NCBI GenBank assembly: GCA_964531025.1
Contig: CAZHDY010000001.1
Coordinates: 434,001-498,000 of the forward strand
Length of the DNA: 64,000 bases
Reading direction: 5' to 3'
Origin: CALMEC01 sp964531025
Lineage (GTDB): Bacteria > Actinomycetota > Thermoleophilia > Miltoncostaeales > Miltoncostaeaceae
Below are positions 52,611 through 60,524 of this stretch, in pieces. The translations under genes were made by a program, and so were the position numbers. Under the pieces are notes generated by a model. The model was not told the DNA's origin and did no database searches. It worked only from the letters and a program-made list of their open reading frames with translations. Positions within the stretch are counted from its first letter, which is position 1, and each line of letters opens with the position of its first letter.

Positions 52611-53826
52611 CTCCCCCCACAAGAATCGGCGTGCGCGAGCCGTCGCCGCCGATGCCCGTCACCTCGACGTCGTCCGATCCGATCATCACATCCAGGTGTA
52701 CGACCGAGCGGTTGAGCCTCCCGCCGCCTGATCGCGTTCCCGAGAAACCGTTGCCGAGGGCGATGTGCGCTGCCGCGTTTTCGTCGAGGAGCGTCTCGCC
52801 GTAGATCCGTCCGGCCTGACCGATGCGCGAGGTGCGGTCGACGAGAGCCACCTCCCCCAGGCGCCCGGCGCCGGGGTCGGTCGAGAAGGTCTGCTCGAGG
52901 ATGGCCTGGTCACCCGGATCGTCGGCAGCGATCTCGACCAGCCGTCCACGGGAGAAGCGCCCCGCGATGCCGCCGATCACCCGCCCGTTGAACGACAGCG
53001 GCGTCGTACAACGGAAGGTTCCCTGGGTGCGTGCCGGGTTCGGACTGGTGAACACCTCCTCGGTCGGGACGTTCGGCGAGATGGGCCGTCCCGTCACCGT
53101 CGTATCGCCCCCACCGAGCCACACGGTGTCGTCGAAGAGGGTGACGTCCAGTTCGGTACCCGGTCCGCGGAACTCCAGGCGCGCGAAGCCGCGATCCGAG
53201 AGGAGGCGGGCGCGAGCCTGGAGCATCTGGCAGTGGACGCGCCAGGCGTCGGCACTGTCCTCCGGCCCCTGGCGGGAGAACGACAGCAGATCCTCGCCCA
53301 GGCGGCGGACGGCGTCAGTGGCGTCCAGATCGGGATAGACCGCCACCGCCCACGCGGGGGTGGGCCAGGCCACGATCGTCCAACGCACGCGGTTGCCGAC
53401 GATCGCGCGCGAGAACCAGGAGAGGGTCCGGGCGCGCGTCTGGAAGTCCTGCGACACGCGGGCAGGATCGAGGTCGGCCAGCACACCCGGCTCCTCGTCG
53501 CCGACGATGCGAACGATCGCCGTCGTCTCGGCCAACGACGCACGTAGACGGGCACGATGCCAGGGGGCGACGAGGCCCAGGGCGTCGTCTTTCCCTTCGC
53601 GTATGCGTGCCGCCTGGATGCGCCGGTCCTGGTAGGCGACGTCGACCAGGTCGGCACCCATGCGATAGCCGGCCGCGGCGATGGCCTCGGCCAGTTCGCG
53701 GTGTGCCGGTTCGCAATCGATGAGGATCGTGTCGCCGGGCCGCGTGTCCACGTAGTCACGGACGATGGCCTCGGCATACGATCGGATGCGGTCGGCGGAG
53801 AGCCCCGACGCGGTTCCTGGCGACAT
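52591..53826 (-). CDS. M29 family aminopeptidase
   Basis: Metallo-aminopeptidase of the thermophilic AmpS/PepS type, cobalt or zinc dependent. 411 residues. Conserved segments: NVPTEEVFTSPNP near 260 (metal-binding Glu), LGEVALVDRTSRIG near 327, LLDENAAAHIALGNGF near 350 (Glu/His), and VVHLDVMIGSDDVEVTG near 375 (His/Asp). The first 180 residues are the usual N-terminal domain. Cytoplasmic. Confidence 0.93.
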   Translation of the reverse strand: MSPGTASGLSADRIRSYAEAIVRDYVDTRPGDTILIDCEPAHRELAEAIAAAGYRMGADLVDVAYQDRRIQAARIREGKDDALGLVAPWHRARLRASLAETTAIVRIVGDEEPGVLADLDPARVSQDFQTRARTLSWFSRAIVGNRVRWTIVAWPTPAWAVAVYPDLDATDAVRRLGEDLLSFSRQGPEDSADAWRVHCQMLQARARLLSDRGFARLEFRGPGTELDVTLFDDTVWLGGGDTTVTGRPISPNVPTEEVFTSPNPARTQGTFRCTTPLSFNGRVIGGIAGRFSRGRLVEIAADDPGDQAILEQTFSTDPGAGRLGEVALVDRTSRIGQAGRIYGETLLDENAAAHIALGNGFSGTRSGGGRLNRSVVHLDVMIGSDDVEVTGIGGDGSRTPILVGGEWRLVD

Positions 53827-53850
53827 TGGTCGCCCCCTTCTGGTCGATGG

Positions 53851-54255
53851 TCAGTCGACGGCGCCGGGCTGGCCGTCGATGCGGCGCTCCGGATCGTCGT
53901 CAGGTCTGGAGCGCGGAGCCGACACCGGCGATCCCATGCCGGGGTTGACGCACGGCCCCGGCAGGCGGTGCGGCATGGCCGCCTCGACCGCGGTCCGGCA
54001 CTGCGGAAGCGGTGAGCGGGCGATCCTCAGGCCACCGAACCCGCGGCGACCCGACTCAAGCTCCCGGAACGCCTCCAGGTCGATGTCGACGCCGAAGACG
54101 CGTTCCAGGCACCCGATGTACATGCGCCCGTCCTCCTCGTAGCTGTAGAGGCGGTCGCACCCCGATGCGAGGCACCCGGCGGGCTGCACCACCTGGTCGC
54201 AGCGTACGGCGCACAGGCGACAGGAGGTGGCGGATGTGGCGGATTCGATACCCAC
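53851..54255 (-). CDS. Cys-rich protein of unknown function
   Basis: 134 residues from the GTG at 54255. Cysteines cluster near the start (CRLCAVRC, then GCLASGC) with one more in YIGCLERVFGVDIDLEAF and two later, enough for a zinc or iron-sulfur site. The C-terminal 40 residues are Pro/Arg-rich and look disordered. The start is fixed by a TACCCT -10 exactly 6 nt upstream. Convergent neighbours are unrelated. No family recognised. Confidence 0.6.
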   Translation of the reverse strand: MGIESATSATSCRLCAVRCDQVVQPAGCLASGCDRLYSYEEDGRMYIGCLERVFGVDIDLEAFRELESGRRGFGGLRIARSPLPQCRTAVEAAMPHRLPGPCVNPGMGSPVSAPRSRPDDDPERRIDGQPGAVD

Positions 54256-54261
54256 CAGCAC

Positions 54262-54267
54262 AGGGTA
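54262..54267 (-). promoter_or_regulatory. -10 element of the Cys-rich gene (leaderless)
   Basis: TACCCT on the minus strand, 6 nt from the GTG at 54255. Confidence 0.5.
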
Positions 54268-54313
54268 GACCAGTGACCCCGGTCCCATGCCCTGATCGTC
54301 CGAGGGGCCCGGG

Positions 54314-54344
54314 GGCACCTCCGGTGCCAGGCACCGCAGGTGCC
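54314..54344. repeat. Inverted repeat with GTGCCAGGCAC core, copy 1
   Basis: GGCACCTCCGGTGCC and its complement with one mismatch around a central A. Inverted relative to copy 2, 97 bp away; 19 of 21 core bases agree. Confidence 0.6.
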
Positions 54345-54420
54345 ATGCCCCGCCGCCCGCCGAAGAAGACCTCGATCAGCAGGGGCTTCAGGATCGTGCC
54401 GTTTGCCACGGGCGTGTTGA

Positions 54421-54441
54421 GTGCCTGGCACCAGCGGTGCC
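54421..54441. repeat. Inverted repeat with GTGCCTGGCAC core, copy 2
   Basis: GTGCCTGGCACCAGCGGTGCC; second arm of a REPIN-like pair between dnaE and the Cys-rich gene. Confidence 0.5.
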
Positions 54442-54507
54442 GGGATCACGCACGGGACTCCACACCGCCGAGCTCGCGCGCTCTACGCCCCAGCCGTCCG
54501 ATCCGGG

Positions 54508-57500
54508 TCAAACGGTGACGGCGCTCACCCCGAACAGGCTCTTCAGCGATGCCACCAGGGTGGAGTCCTCGCTGTCGACGCGGAAGTCCTCACCGAAGCG
54601 GAGTCGACGCACCGGTCCGTCCGGGACGCGCATCTCGAGGATCATCCGGGCGTCACCACGGTGGTCGCCGATGAGGCGCCTCAGGTCGTCCAGATGACGA
54701 TGCAGGAAGCGGTCGGCGTCGATGCGGATGATGACCCGATCCTCCTCACCACCCGGTTCCGGAACGAAGGGCATCACCGTGCGCGCGACGATCTTCGTCT
54801 CGGTCTCGGACTTCTGATCGACGCGGCCCTCGATGATGACGAGCGAGTCCTCGCGAAGCAGCTCGCGGCACTCGGAGTAGACGGCGGCGACGACCACGAC
54901 CTCGACGCTGCCCTGCAGATCGTCCAGACGCAGGAACATCATCTGGTCACCGGCACGATTCGTGATCGTCTTGGCCTGGCCGATGATCCCGCCCACCTTG
55001 ACCATCTCGCGGTCGTTGCGCTCACCGAGCCCGGCGATGGGACAGGTGACGGCGCGTGCAAGCTGGCGGCGGCAGTCCTTCAGGGGATGGCTGGAGACGT
55101 AGAGGCCGAGTGCCTCCTTCTCGGCGCGCAGGAGTTCGTCCTTGTCCATCTCGATGTCTCCGATGGCGGGCTCGACCTGGACCTGCGACGCGTCGTCGAG
55201 CAGCCCGAACAGTGACTCCTGGCCGGACGCGGCGTCGCTCCGCGCGCGTGCCGCGGCGCCCATCGCCTGCGGCAGCACCTCGAGCATGCCCCGGCGCGAA
55301 CCGGTGGTGGTGTCGAACGCGCCTCCACGGATCAGGCTCTCCAGCGCACGCTTGTTGACGCTGGTCGAGTCGACGCGATTGCAGAAGTCGAAGACGGAGG
55401 TGAACGCGCCGCCCTCCTCACGCGCCCCGACGATCGCGGCGACCGCGCTCTCACCGACTCCCTTCACGGCCGACAGACCGAAGCGGATCTCCCTGTCACC
55501 GGTCACCGCGAAGTCGCTCTCGCTGACGTTCACGTCCGGAGGCAGCACCTCGAGGCTCATCTCGTTGCAGGCGGACACGTAGAACGGCACGCGGTCCTTG
55601 GTGTCCATGACCGACGACAGGAGCGCCGCCATGTACTGCGCGGGGTAGTTCGCCTTGAGGTAGGCCGTGCGGTAGGCGAGAAGCGCGTAGCAGGCCGCGT
55701 GGCTCTTGTTAAACGAGTAGTCACCGGCGCGCTCGCACAGATCCCACAGGTCGGTGGCCACCTGGGAGTCGGTCCCCGATGTGATGCAGCCCTGGACGAA
55801 CTCGTCCTTGAGCGAGGCCATCAGGTCCTTGTCCTTCTTCCCCACGGCCTTGCGCAGGTCGTCCGCGCGAGACGGCGAGAAGCCGGCCAGCTCGCGCGAG
55901 ATGGCCATCAGCTGCTCCTGATAGATGGCCACCCCGTAGGTGGGGCCGGTGATGGGCTTCAGGCGCGGGTCGGAGAACCGGACCTTGGTGGGGTCGCGCT
56001 TATTGCGGGCGTACTCGGGGATGAACGCCATGGGGCCCGGCCGGTAGAGGGCGACGAGGGCCACCAGGTCGGCGAACTCGGTGGGCCGCACCTCGCGCAG
56101 GGCGTCGCGCATGCCGCTGGACTCGAACTGGAACACACCGAGCGCATCGCCCCGTGCCAGCATCCGGTAGGTCTTGCCGTCGTCGAGTGCCACAGCGTCG
56201 ATGTCGATGTCCTCGCCCAGGCCGGTCTTCACCAGGCGTACGCAGTCCTCGATGACGTCGAGGTTGCGCAGACCGAGGAAGTCCATCTTGAGCAGTCCGA
56301 GGGCCTCGACGTCGTGGTCGGGGACCTGGGTGATGACGTCACCGGAGTCGTCGCGACGGACCGGGAGGAAGTCGGTCACGGCTCCCGGCGCGATGACCAC
56401 ACCGGCGGCGTGCACGCCCTCGTTGCGCACCTGACCCTCGAGCGGGCGGGCGGTGTCGATGATCTGACGGGCGATCTCGTCGTTGTCGTAGGCCTGCTGC
56501 AGATCGAGGCCGGGCTTGAGCGCGTCCTCCAGCTTGGCGCCGATGGGGCGCTCGGGGACCAGCTTGGCGATGCGATCGACCTGCCCGTACGTGAAGCCCA
56601 GGACCCGCCCGGCGTCGCGCACGACCGCGCGGGCCAGCATCTTGCCGAAGGTGCCGATCTTCGCCACCGCGTCGCTGCCGTACTTCTCGGTGACGTAGCG
56701 CACCACGGCCTCGCGGCCGCGGACCGAGAAGTCGGTGTCGATGTCGGGCATGCTCTTTCGCCCGGGGTTCAGGAAACGCTCGAAGAGCAGGTCATGCTCC
56801 AGTGGATCCAGATCGGTGATCCTCAGCGCGAACGCCACGAGCGAGCCCGCCGCCGATCCGCGTCCCGGCCCCACCGCGACACCGTTGTCGCGGGCCCAGT
56901 GGATGTAGTCCCACACGATGAGGAAGTAGCCGGGGAAGCCCATCTCCTCGATGACCGAGAGCTCGAACTGGAGCCGCTCCTCGGCACCCTCGCGCCACTC
57001 GCCGAGCCGGTAACGGCGGTCGAGACCCTCCCGGCAGAGCTTCTCCAGGTACGACGACTGGGTCTCGCCCTCGGGGACCGGGAACGTCGGCAGGCGGGGA
57101 TCACCGAGCGGGAGTTCCAGCTCGCCGCATCGCTCGGCCACCTCCAGAGTGGCGGGCACCGCGTCCGGGTAGTCGGGCAGGGCCGCCAGCATCTGATCCG
57201 CCGACTTGATGTAGTACTCCTTCGTGTCGAACCGGAACCGGTTGGGGTTCGACAGAAGGTCCCGCGTCTGGATGGCGAGGAGTGCCTCGTGCGATTCGGC
57301 GTCCTGGTGGCAGATGTAGTGCGCGTCGCCGGTCGCGACCATCGTCTGCCCTGTCTCCTTCGCCAGGTTGGCGAGATGCTTGTTGATCGCCGCCTGACGC
57401 TCGATCCCGGAGTCCATCATCTCCAGGTAGACGTTCTCCGCACCGAAGATCTGATTCAGCTCGTCGAGCTCCGCGCGTGCCGAGGTCACATCATTGTTCT

Positions 57501-57948
57501 CGAGATGCGAGCAGATGGTGCCCGAGAGGCATCCCGAGAGCACGATGATGCCCTTGTGGTACCGGGACATGAGCTCGTGATCGATGCGCGGCTTGCGGTG
57601 GTAGCCCTCGAGGAAGCCAGCCGAGCAGAGTTTGATGAGGTTGTAGTAGCCCTCGGTGCTCGAGGCCAGCATCGTGAGGTGATTGCGGCGCTCGCGCGAC
57701 GGACGTGCGCGGTGGTCCGGGACGACGTAGGCCTCAAGACCGACGATGGGCGTGATGCCCCGCTTCTTCGCCTGCCGGTAGAGCTCCACGGCCCCGCTCA
57801 TGACCCCGTGGTCGGTGAGCGCGACGGACGTCTGCCCGAGTTCCTCGACCCGGTCGAGAAGCTGCGGAATGCGGCAGGCCCCGTCGAGAATCGAGTAGTC
57901 GGAGTGCACATGGAGGTGCGCGAAACCCCCGTTCGCCGTCACCGACAT
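54508..57948 (-). CDS. dnaE: DNA polymerase III alpha subunit
   Basis: Catalytic subunit of the replicative polymerase, 1146 residues. N-terminal PHP domain (FAHLHVHSDYSILDGACR), polymerase core with catalytic PDIDTDF near residues 399-405 and GPGRGSAAGSLVAFALRI near 360, a tandem helix-hairpin-helix, then an OB-fold with the GGIIGQAKTITNRAGDQMMF segment near 985. The normal DnaE1 length rules out the imuC-type DnaE2 by domain content only weakly. ATG at 57948 has GGGGGAG 8 nt upstream; the longer frame lacks similarity. Confidence 0.95.
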   Translation of the reverse strand: MSVTANGGFAHLHVHSDYSILDGACRIPQLLDRVEELGQTSVALTDHGVMSGAVELYRQAKKRGITPIVGLEAYVVPDHRARPSRERRNHLTMLASSTEGYYNLIKLCSAGFLEGYHRKPRIDHELMSRYHKGIIVLSGCLSGTICSHLENNDVTSARAELDELNQIFGAENVYLEMMDSGIERQAAINKHLANLAKETGQTMVATGDAHYICHQDAESHEALLAIQTRDLLSNPNRFRFDTKEYYIKSADQMLAALPDYPDAVPATLEVAERCGELELPLGDPRLPTFPVPEGETQSSYLEKLCREGLDRRYRLGEWREGAEERLQFELSVIEEMGFPGYFLIVWDYIHWARDNGVAVGPGRGSAAGSLVAFALRITDLDPLEHDLLFERFLNPGRKSMPDIDTDFSVRGREAVVRYVTEKYGSDAVAKIGTFGKMLARAVVRDAGRVLGFTYGQVDRIAKLVPERPIGAKLEDALKPGLDLQQAYDNDEIARQIIDTARPLEGQVRNEGVHAAGVVIAPGAVTDFLPVRRDDSGDVITQVPDHDVEALGLLKMDFLGLRNLDVIEDCVRLVKTGLGEDIDIDAVALDDGKTYRMLARGDALGVFQFESSGMRDALREVRPTEFADLVALVALYRPGPMAFIPEYARNKRDPTKVRFSDPRLKPITGPTYGVAIYQEQLMAISRELAGFSPSRADDLRKAVGKKDKDLMASLKDEFVQGCITSGTDSQVATDLWDLCERAGDYSFNKSHAACYALLAYRTAYLKANYPAQYMAALLSSVMDTKDRVPFYVSACNEMSLEVLPPDVNVSESDFAVTGDREIRFGLSAVKGVGESAVAAIVGAREEGGAFTSVFDFCNRVDSTSVNKRALESLIRGGAFDTTTGSRRGMLEVLPQAMGAAARARSDAASGQESLFGLLDDASQVQVEPAIGDIEMDKDELLRAEKEALGLYVSSHPLKDCRRQLARAVTCPIAGLGERNDREMVKVGGIIGQAKTITNRAGDQMMFLRLDDLQGSVEVVVVAAVYSECRELLREDSLVIIEGRVDQKSETETKIVARTVMPFVPEPGGEEDRVIIRIDADRFLHRHLDDLRRLIGDHRGDARMILEMRVPDGPVRRLRFGEDFRVDSEDSTLVASLKSLFGVSAVTV

Positions 57949-58168
57949 GTCATGCGCTCCCCCATCGACGTCATCTCCGGGGGAGGCTAACCAATACCCG
58001 CGGACGCGAACAACCATCGGACCGGCGGAGTCCCGCACCGTGCAGGGAGATCTCGACCGAGATCGTCGATATCGGCTCCGCGGTGTTCAGGTTCCGGGTG
58101 CCGCGGCCGATAGAGGCGGCAACGTATCCCCCGGATGCGCATTGCCGTCTTCCGTCCCGAGGCCACCC

Positions 58169-58576
58169 GTGGACAACGTCTCCGCCTTCCTCACCGAACT
58201 CCAGCCCGCCGCCGTCATCGTCGTGATCATCGCCGCCCTGAGCCTGATCGCCAGCCGGACCGTGCCGGGCGTCGGCCCCTGGGCCGCCCTGCTCGGCCTG
58301 GTGGGTGTCGCCGGATATGTGGGCGATCAGGTCAACAACGTGGAGAACCGGCCCGAGTGGCTTCTCTTCGTCGCACTCGGCGGGGCGGTACTCGCCGTGA
58401 TCGCCGGGATCCGCCTGTTGGGCGCCATCCGCGCGAACTCGGCCAACGATCACACCGTGGGCTACGTGTTCCCGACGCTCGTCGCCGTGATCGGACTGTG
58501 GATGACGGTCGCCCTGATCCGGTTCGAGGACATGGGACTCAGCGCCGCCGTCCGCCAGGTGATGAAGGCGGTCTAG
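58169..58576 (+). CDS. Membrane protein of unknown function
   Basis: 135 residues with four hydrophobic segments (about 12-30, 33-50, 62-85, 97-117) and short polar loops (VGDQVNNVENRPEW). GTG at 58169 has GAGG 6 nt upstream. No family recognised. Divergent from dnaE. Its last codon lies at the left edge of the MITE-like element, so insertion there may have trimmed or replaced the original 3' end. Confidence 0.65.
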   Translation: MDNVSAFLTELQPAAVIVVIIAALSLIASRTVPGVGPWAALLGLVGVAGYVGDQVNNVENRPEWLLFVALGGAVLAVIAGIRLLGAIRANSANDHTVGYVFPTLVAVIGLWMTVALIRFEDMGLSAAVRQVMKAV

Positions 58577-58772
58577 TGTCCCTGAGTCGGTGGTTCGTTT
58601 TCGGTATGGCGGGCGAAACCCCGTCGGGACGAGGACGAGGAGGTGCCCATATCGGTTCATATGGGTGCCGACGATGACAACGCTGCGGAGCGCGGTCGTC
58701 GAGGGTGCGTGGTCTTATCCCGGCATGGGTTGCAGCCGCCAGACCGCAACGAACTTCTGACTCAGGGGCACT
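58575..58772. mobile_element. MITE-like 198-bp element with inverted terminal repeats
   Basis: Left end AGTGTCCCTGAGTCGGTGG and right end CAGGGGCACT form 25-bp terminal repeats (21 of 25 match). Inner arms continue to pair over more than 50 bp each (GGTATGGCGG against GGTCTGGCGG), and CCCATAT/ATATGGG stand in the middle. The whole element can fold into one long imperfect hairpin. No transposase or clear target duplication. Confidence 0.6.
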
Positions 58773-58935
58773 GATCAGTAGTGCCACGGCGATCGCGGCG
58801 TGGTGCGTGCCCCCGGCGGCGCGGATGCGCCACCGGATGCCTCGGAAAGGACACCACCCAGACCGTCGACATGCGACGGCACCGCGCATCCAGCGGCGGC
58901 GCGGACCACAGCCACGCCGCCGTGGCACCACTCAT
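58773..58935. other. Intergenic remainder, nothing recognised
   Basis: Between the MITE-like element and the end of the argG operon. No supported gene or hairpin. Confidence 0.4.
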
Positions 58936-59577
58936 CTAGCTCTCGCGGGCCTCCGCGGACTCCGCCAGCATCACTCCCCAATCCCCGCCGATCGCGAGCA
59001 GCGATCCGTCCGAGTTCCAGGCGGCGCACGCCGCACCCCCGATGAAGCGCACGAGCGTGCGCTCGGGAAGGCGGAGGAACGCGAGACCGAAGAGCCGTCC
59101 GTCCTTCAGGGGCGCCGCGGACACCCTGCCACCGGGTGCGGTGACCTCACCCTCGACGGGCTCCACCAGCGCCTGTGGCGGCGCCGGCAGCGACAGGCCG
59201 GCCGCGGGGTCCGTCTCCGGGTATTCGTGGGGTCCCGGAACGAGGTCGGGAACGGAGAAGCGACGGATCACGCGGGGCGCGACGCCGCGCAGGACCGTGT
59301 CCCCGTCCTCGAAGTAGAGCCGGCGCGCGCCCTCACGGCTGACCGCCAGCAGACGGATGAGGCCGCCTCCCACGGTACCGAGGGAGGCGTCGAGGCCCGT
59401 GCGCTCGATGGGCAGGGGCGCGACGACATCCGACAGGAGGCCCCCGGGCGCGATCTTGCGCTGGCCGGTCCGTCCCATGATGCGCGCACCCTGAGCGTCA
59501 CGCACGAACGAGACGATGGACCAGGCACCCGGGTCGTCGGACAGGAGTTCGGTTTCAAGCCGTCGGTTGGTGGTCAT
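58936..59577 (-). CDS. Hypothetical protein, paralogue of the upstream gene
   Basis: 213 residues, soluble. Starts LETELLSDDPGAWSIVSF and ends GSLLAIGGDWGVMLAESA; the end matches the upstream gene's GGLVVGGDWGLMLMEPP, and the beginning and the FSVPDLVPGP segment also align. This supports duplication in tandem. Beta-strand rich, perhaps a propeller-like fold. ATGA overlap with the upstream gene. Function unknown. Confidence 0.65.
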   Translation of the reverse strand: MTTNRRLETELLSDDPGAWSIVSFVRDAQGARIMGRTGQRKIAPGGLLSDVVAPLPIERTGLDASLGTVGGGLIRLLAVSREGARRLYFEDGDTVLRGVAPRVIRRFSVPDLVPGPHEYPETDPAAGLSLPAPPQALVEPVEGEVTAPGGRVSAAPLKDGRLFGLAFLRLPERTLVRFIGGAACAAWNSDGSLLAIGGDWGVMLAESAEARES

Positions 59578-60524
59578 CAGATGTTCTCCCGTGGTGGTTC
59601 CATCAGCATGAGTCCCCAGTCACCGCCGACGACGAGACCGCCGCCGGGTACGAAGGCGATGGTCCGCGCGCCGCGGATGCTCCTCATGGGTATGCCGTCA
59701 GCGGCGCCGACGACGATCGCCGTGGGGACGTCGTCCCCGTCGCTGCCCGCGATGGCCGCGCGCTCGCCCTCGGCGTCCAGCGCCACGGTGTCGACGGTCG
59801 CGAGGGACGGCGTCCACCGCGCGGTCTCGGTTGAGGCGTCCGTGTCCCACAGACGGCACTCGCCGTCCTCGTGCCGCGTCAGCGCGCGGGGAGCGGACGC
59901 GGCGGCGGCGATCGCGACGACGGACGACCCCTCCTGCGGAGCGCCCAGGCCGGCGCCGTGGGCGATGAGGAGGGTCCCGTCGGCGGCAAACGCAACCGGG
60001 CCCACCGGTGCGGAGGTCTCGACCTGGGTCGTGGCGGCGCCGGGGATCTCGACCTCGTAGAGGGCGCCCTCGTGCACGACGGCCACACGGCGGCCGTCGC
60101 CGCGGATGGCGATCGGCCCGGGGCCGAGATCCGGAGCGAGGTCACCCATGCTGGGCAGCACCACGGCACGCCAGCCCGCGTCGTCGCGGAGCAGGGCGGC
60201 GTTGGCCTGCGCGGCACCGCGGACATCGGACAGGCCCGGCGGACGGCGGTCAAAGAGCTCGGCCATATCCGGCAGCCGGAAGGTACGTGCGACACCCGGC
60301 GAGGCGGCGACGAGGACCGCTCCCCCGTTCACGACGGCGACTCGGTGAGCGGCGTGCGGCATGCCGCGGGTCGGACGGATCGTGCGGTCGTCCGGACGTG
60401 TCTCACCGTCGGGTGCAGCGACGGCAGCGAGCCCCAGCCCGCGACCGGACGTGGCGACCGCGGCCCACGGCCCCGGATCCTGCGGGTCGATGCGCAGGGT
60501 CGGCGGGGGTCCCGCGCGTCTCAC
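59577..60524 (-). CDS. Hypothetical beta-propeller-like protein downstream of argG
   Basis: 315 residues, soluble. Repeated blocks such as PIAIRGDGRRVAVVHEGALYEVEI, PVAFAADGTLLIAHG, ECRLWDTDASTETARW, TVALDAEGERAAIAGSDG, and FVPGGGLVVGGDWGLML look like beta-propeller blades (WD40-like RLWD). GTG at 60524 overlaps the argG stop (GTGA); the longer frame is antisense noise over argG. Role unknown; coexpression with argG is likely. Confidence 0.65.
   Translation of the reverse strand: MRRAGPPPTLRIDPQDPGPWAAVATSGRGLGLAAVAAPDGETRPDDRTIRPTRGMPHAAHRVAVVNGGAVLVAASPGVARTFRLPDMAELFDRRPPGLSDVRGAAQANAALLRDDAGWRAVVLPSMGDLAPDLGPGPIAIRGDGRRVAVVHEGALYEVEIPGAATTQVETSAPVGPVAFAADGTLLIAHGAGLGAPQEGSSVVAIAAAASAPRALTRHEDGECRLWDTDASTETARWTPSLATVDTVALDAEGERAAIAGSDGDDVPTAIVVGAADGIPMRSIRGARTIAFVPGGGLVVGGDWGLMLMEPPRENI

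Noticed and set aside
55699..57990. 763-codon open frame on the plus strand
   Set aside because: It is antisense to dnaE, has no recognisable domain and results from the high GC of the third codon positions.
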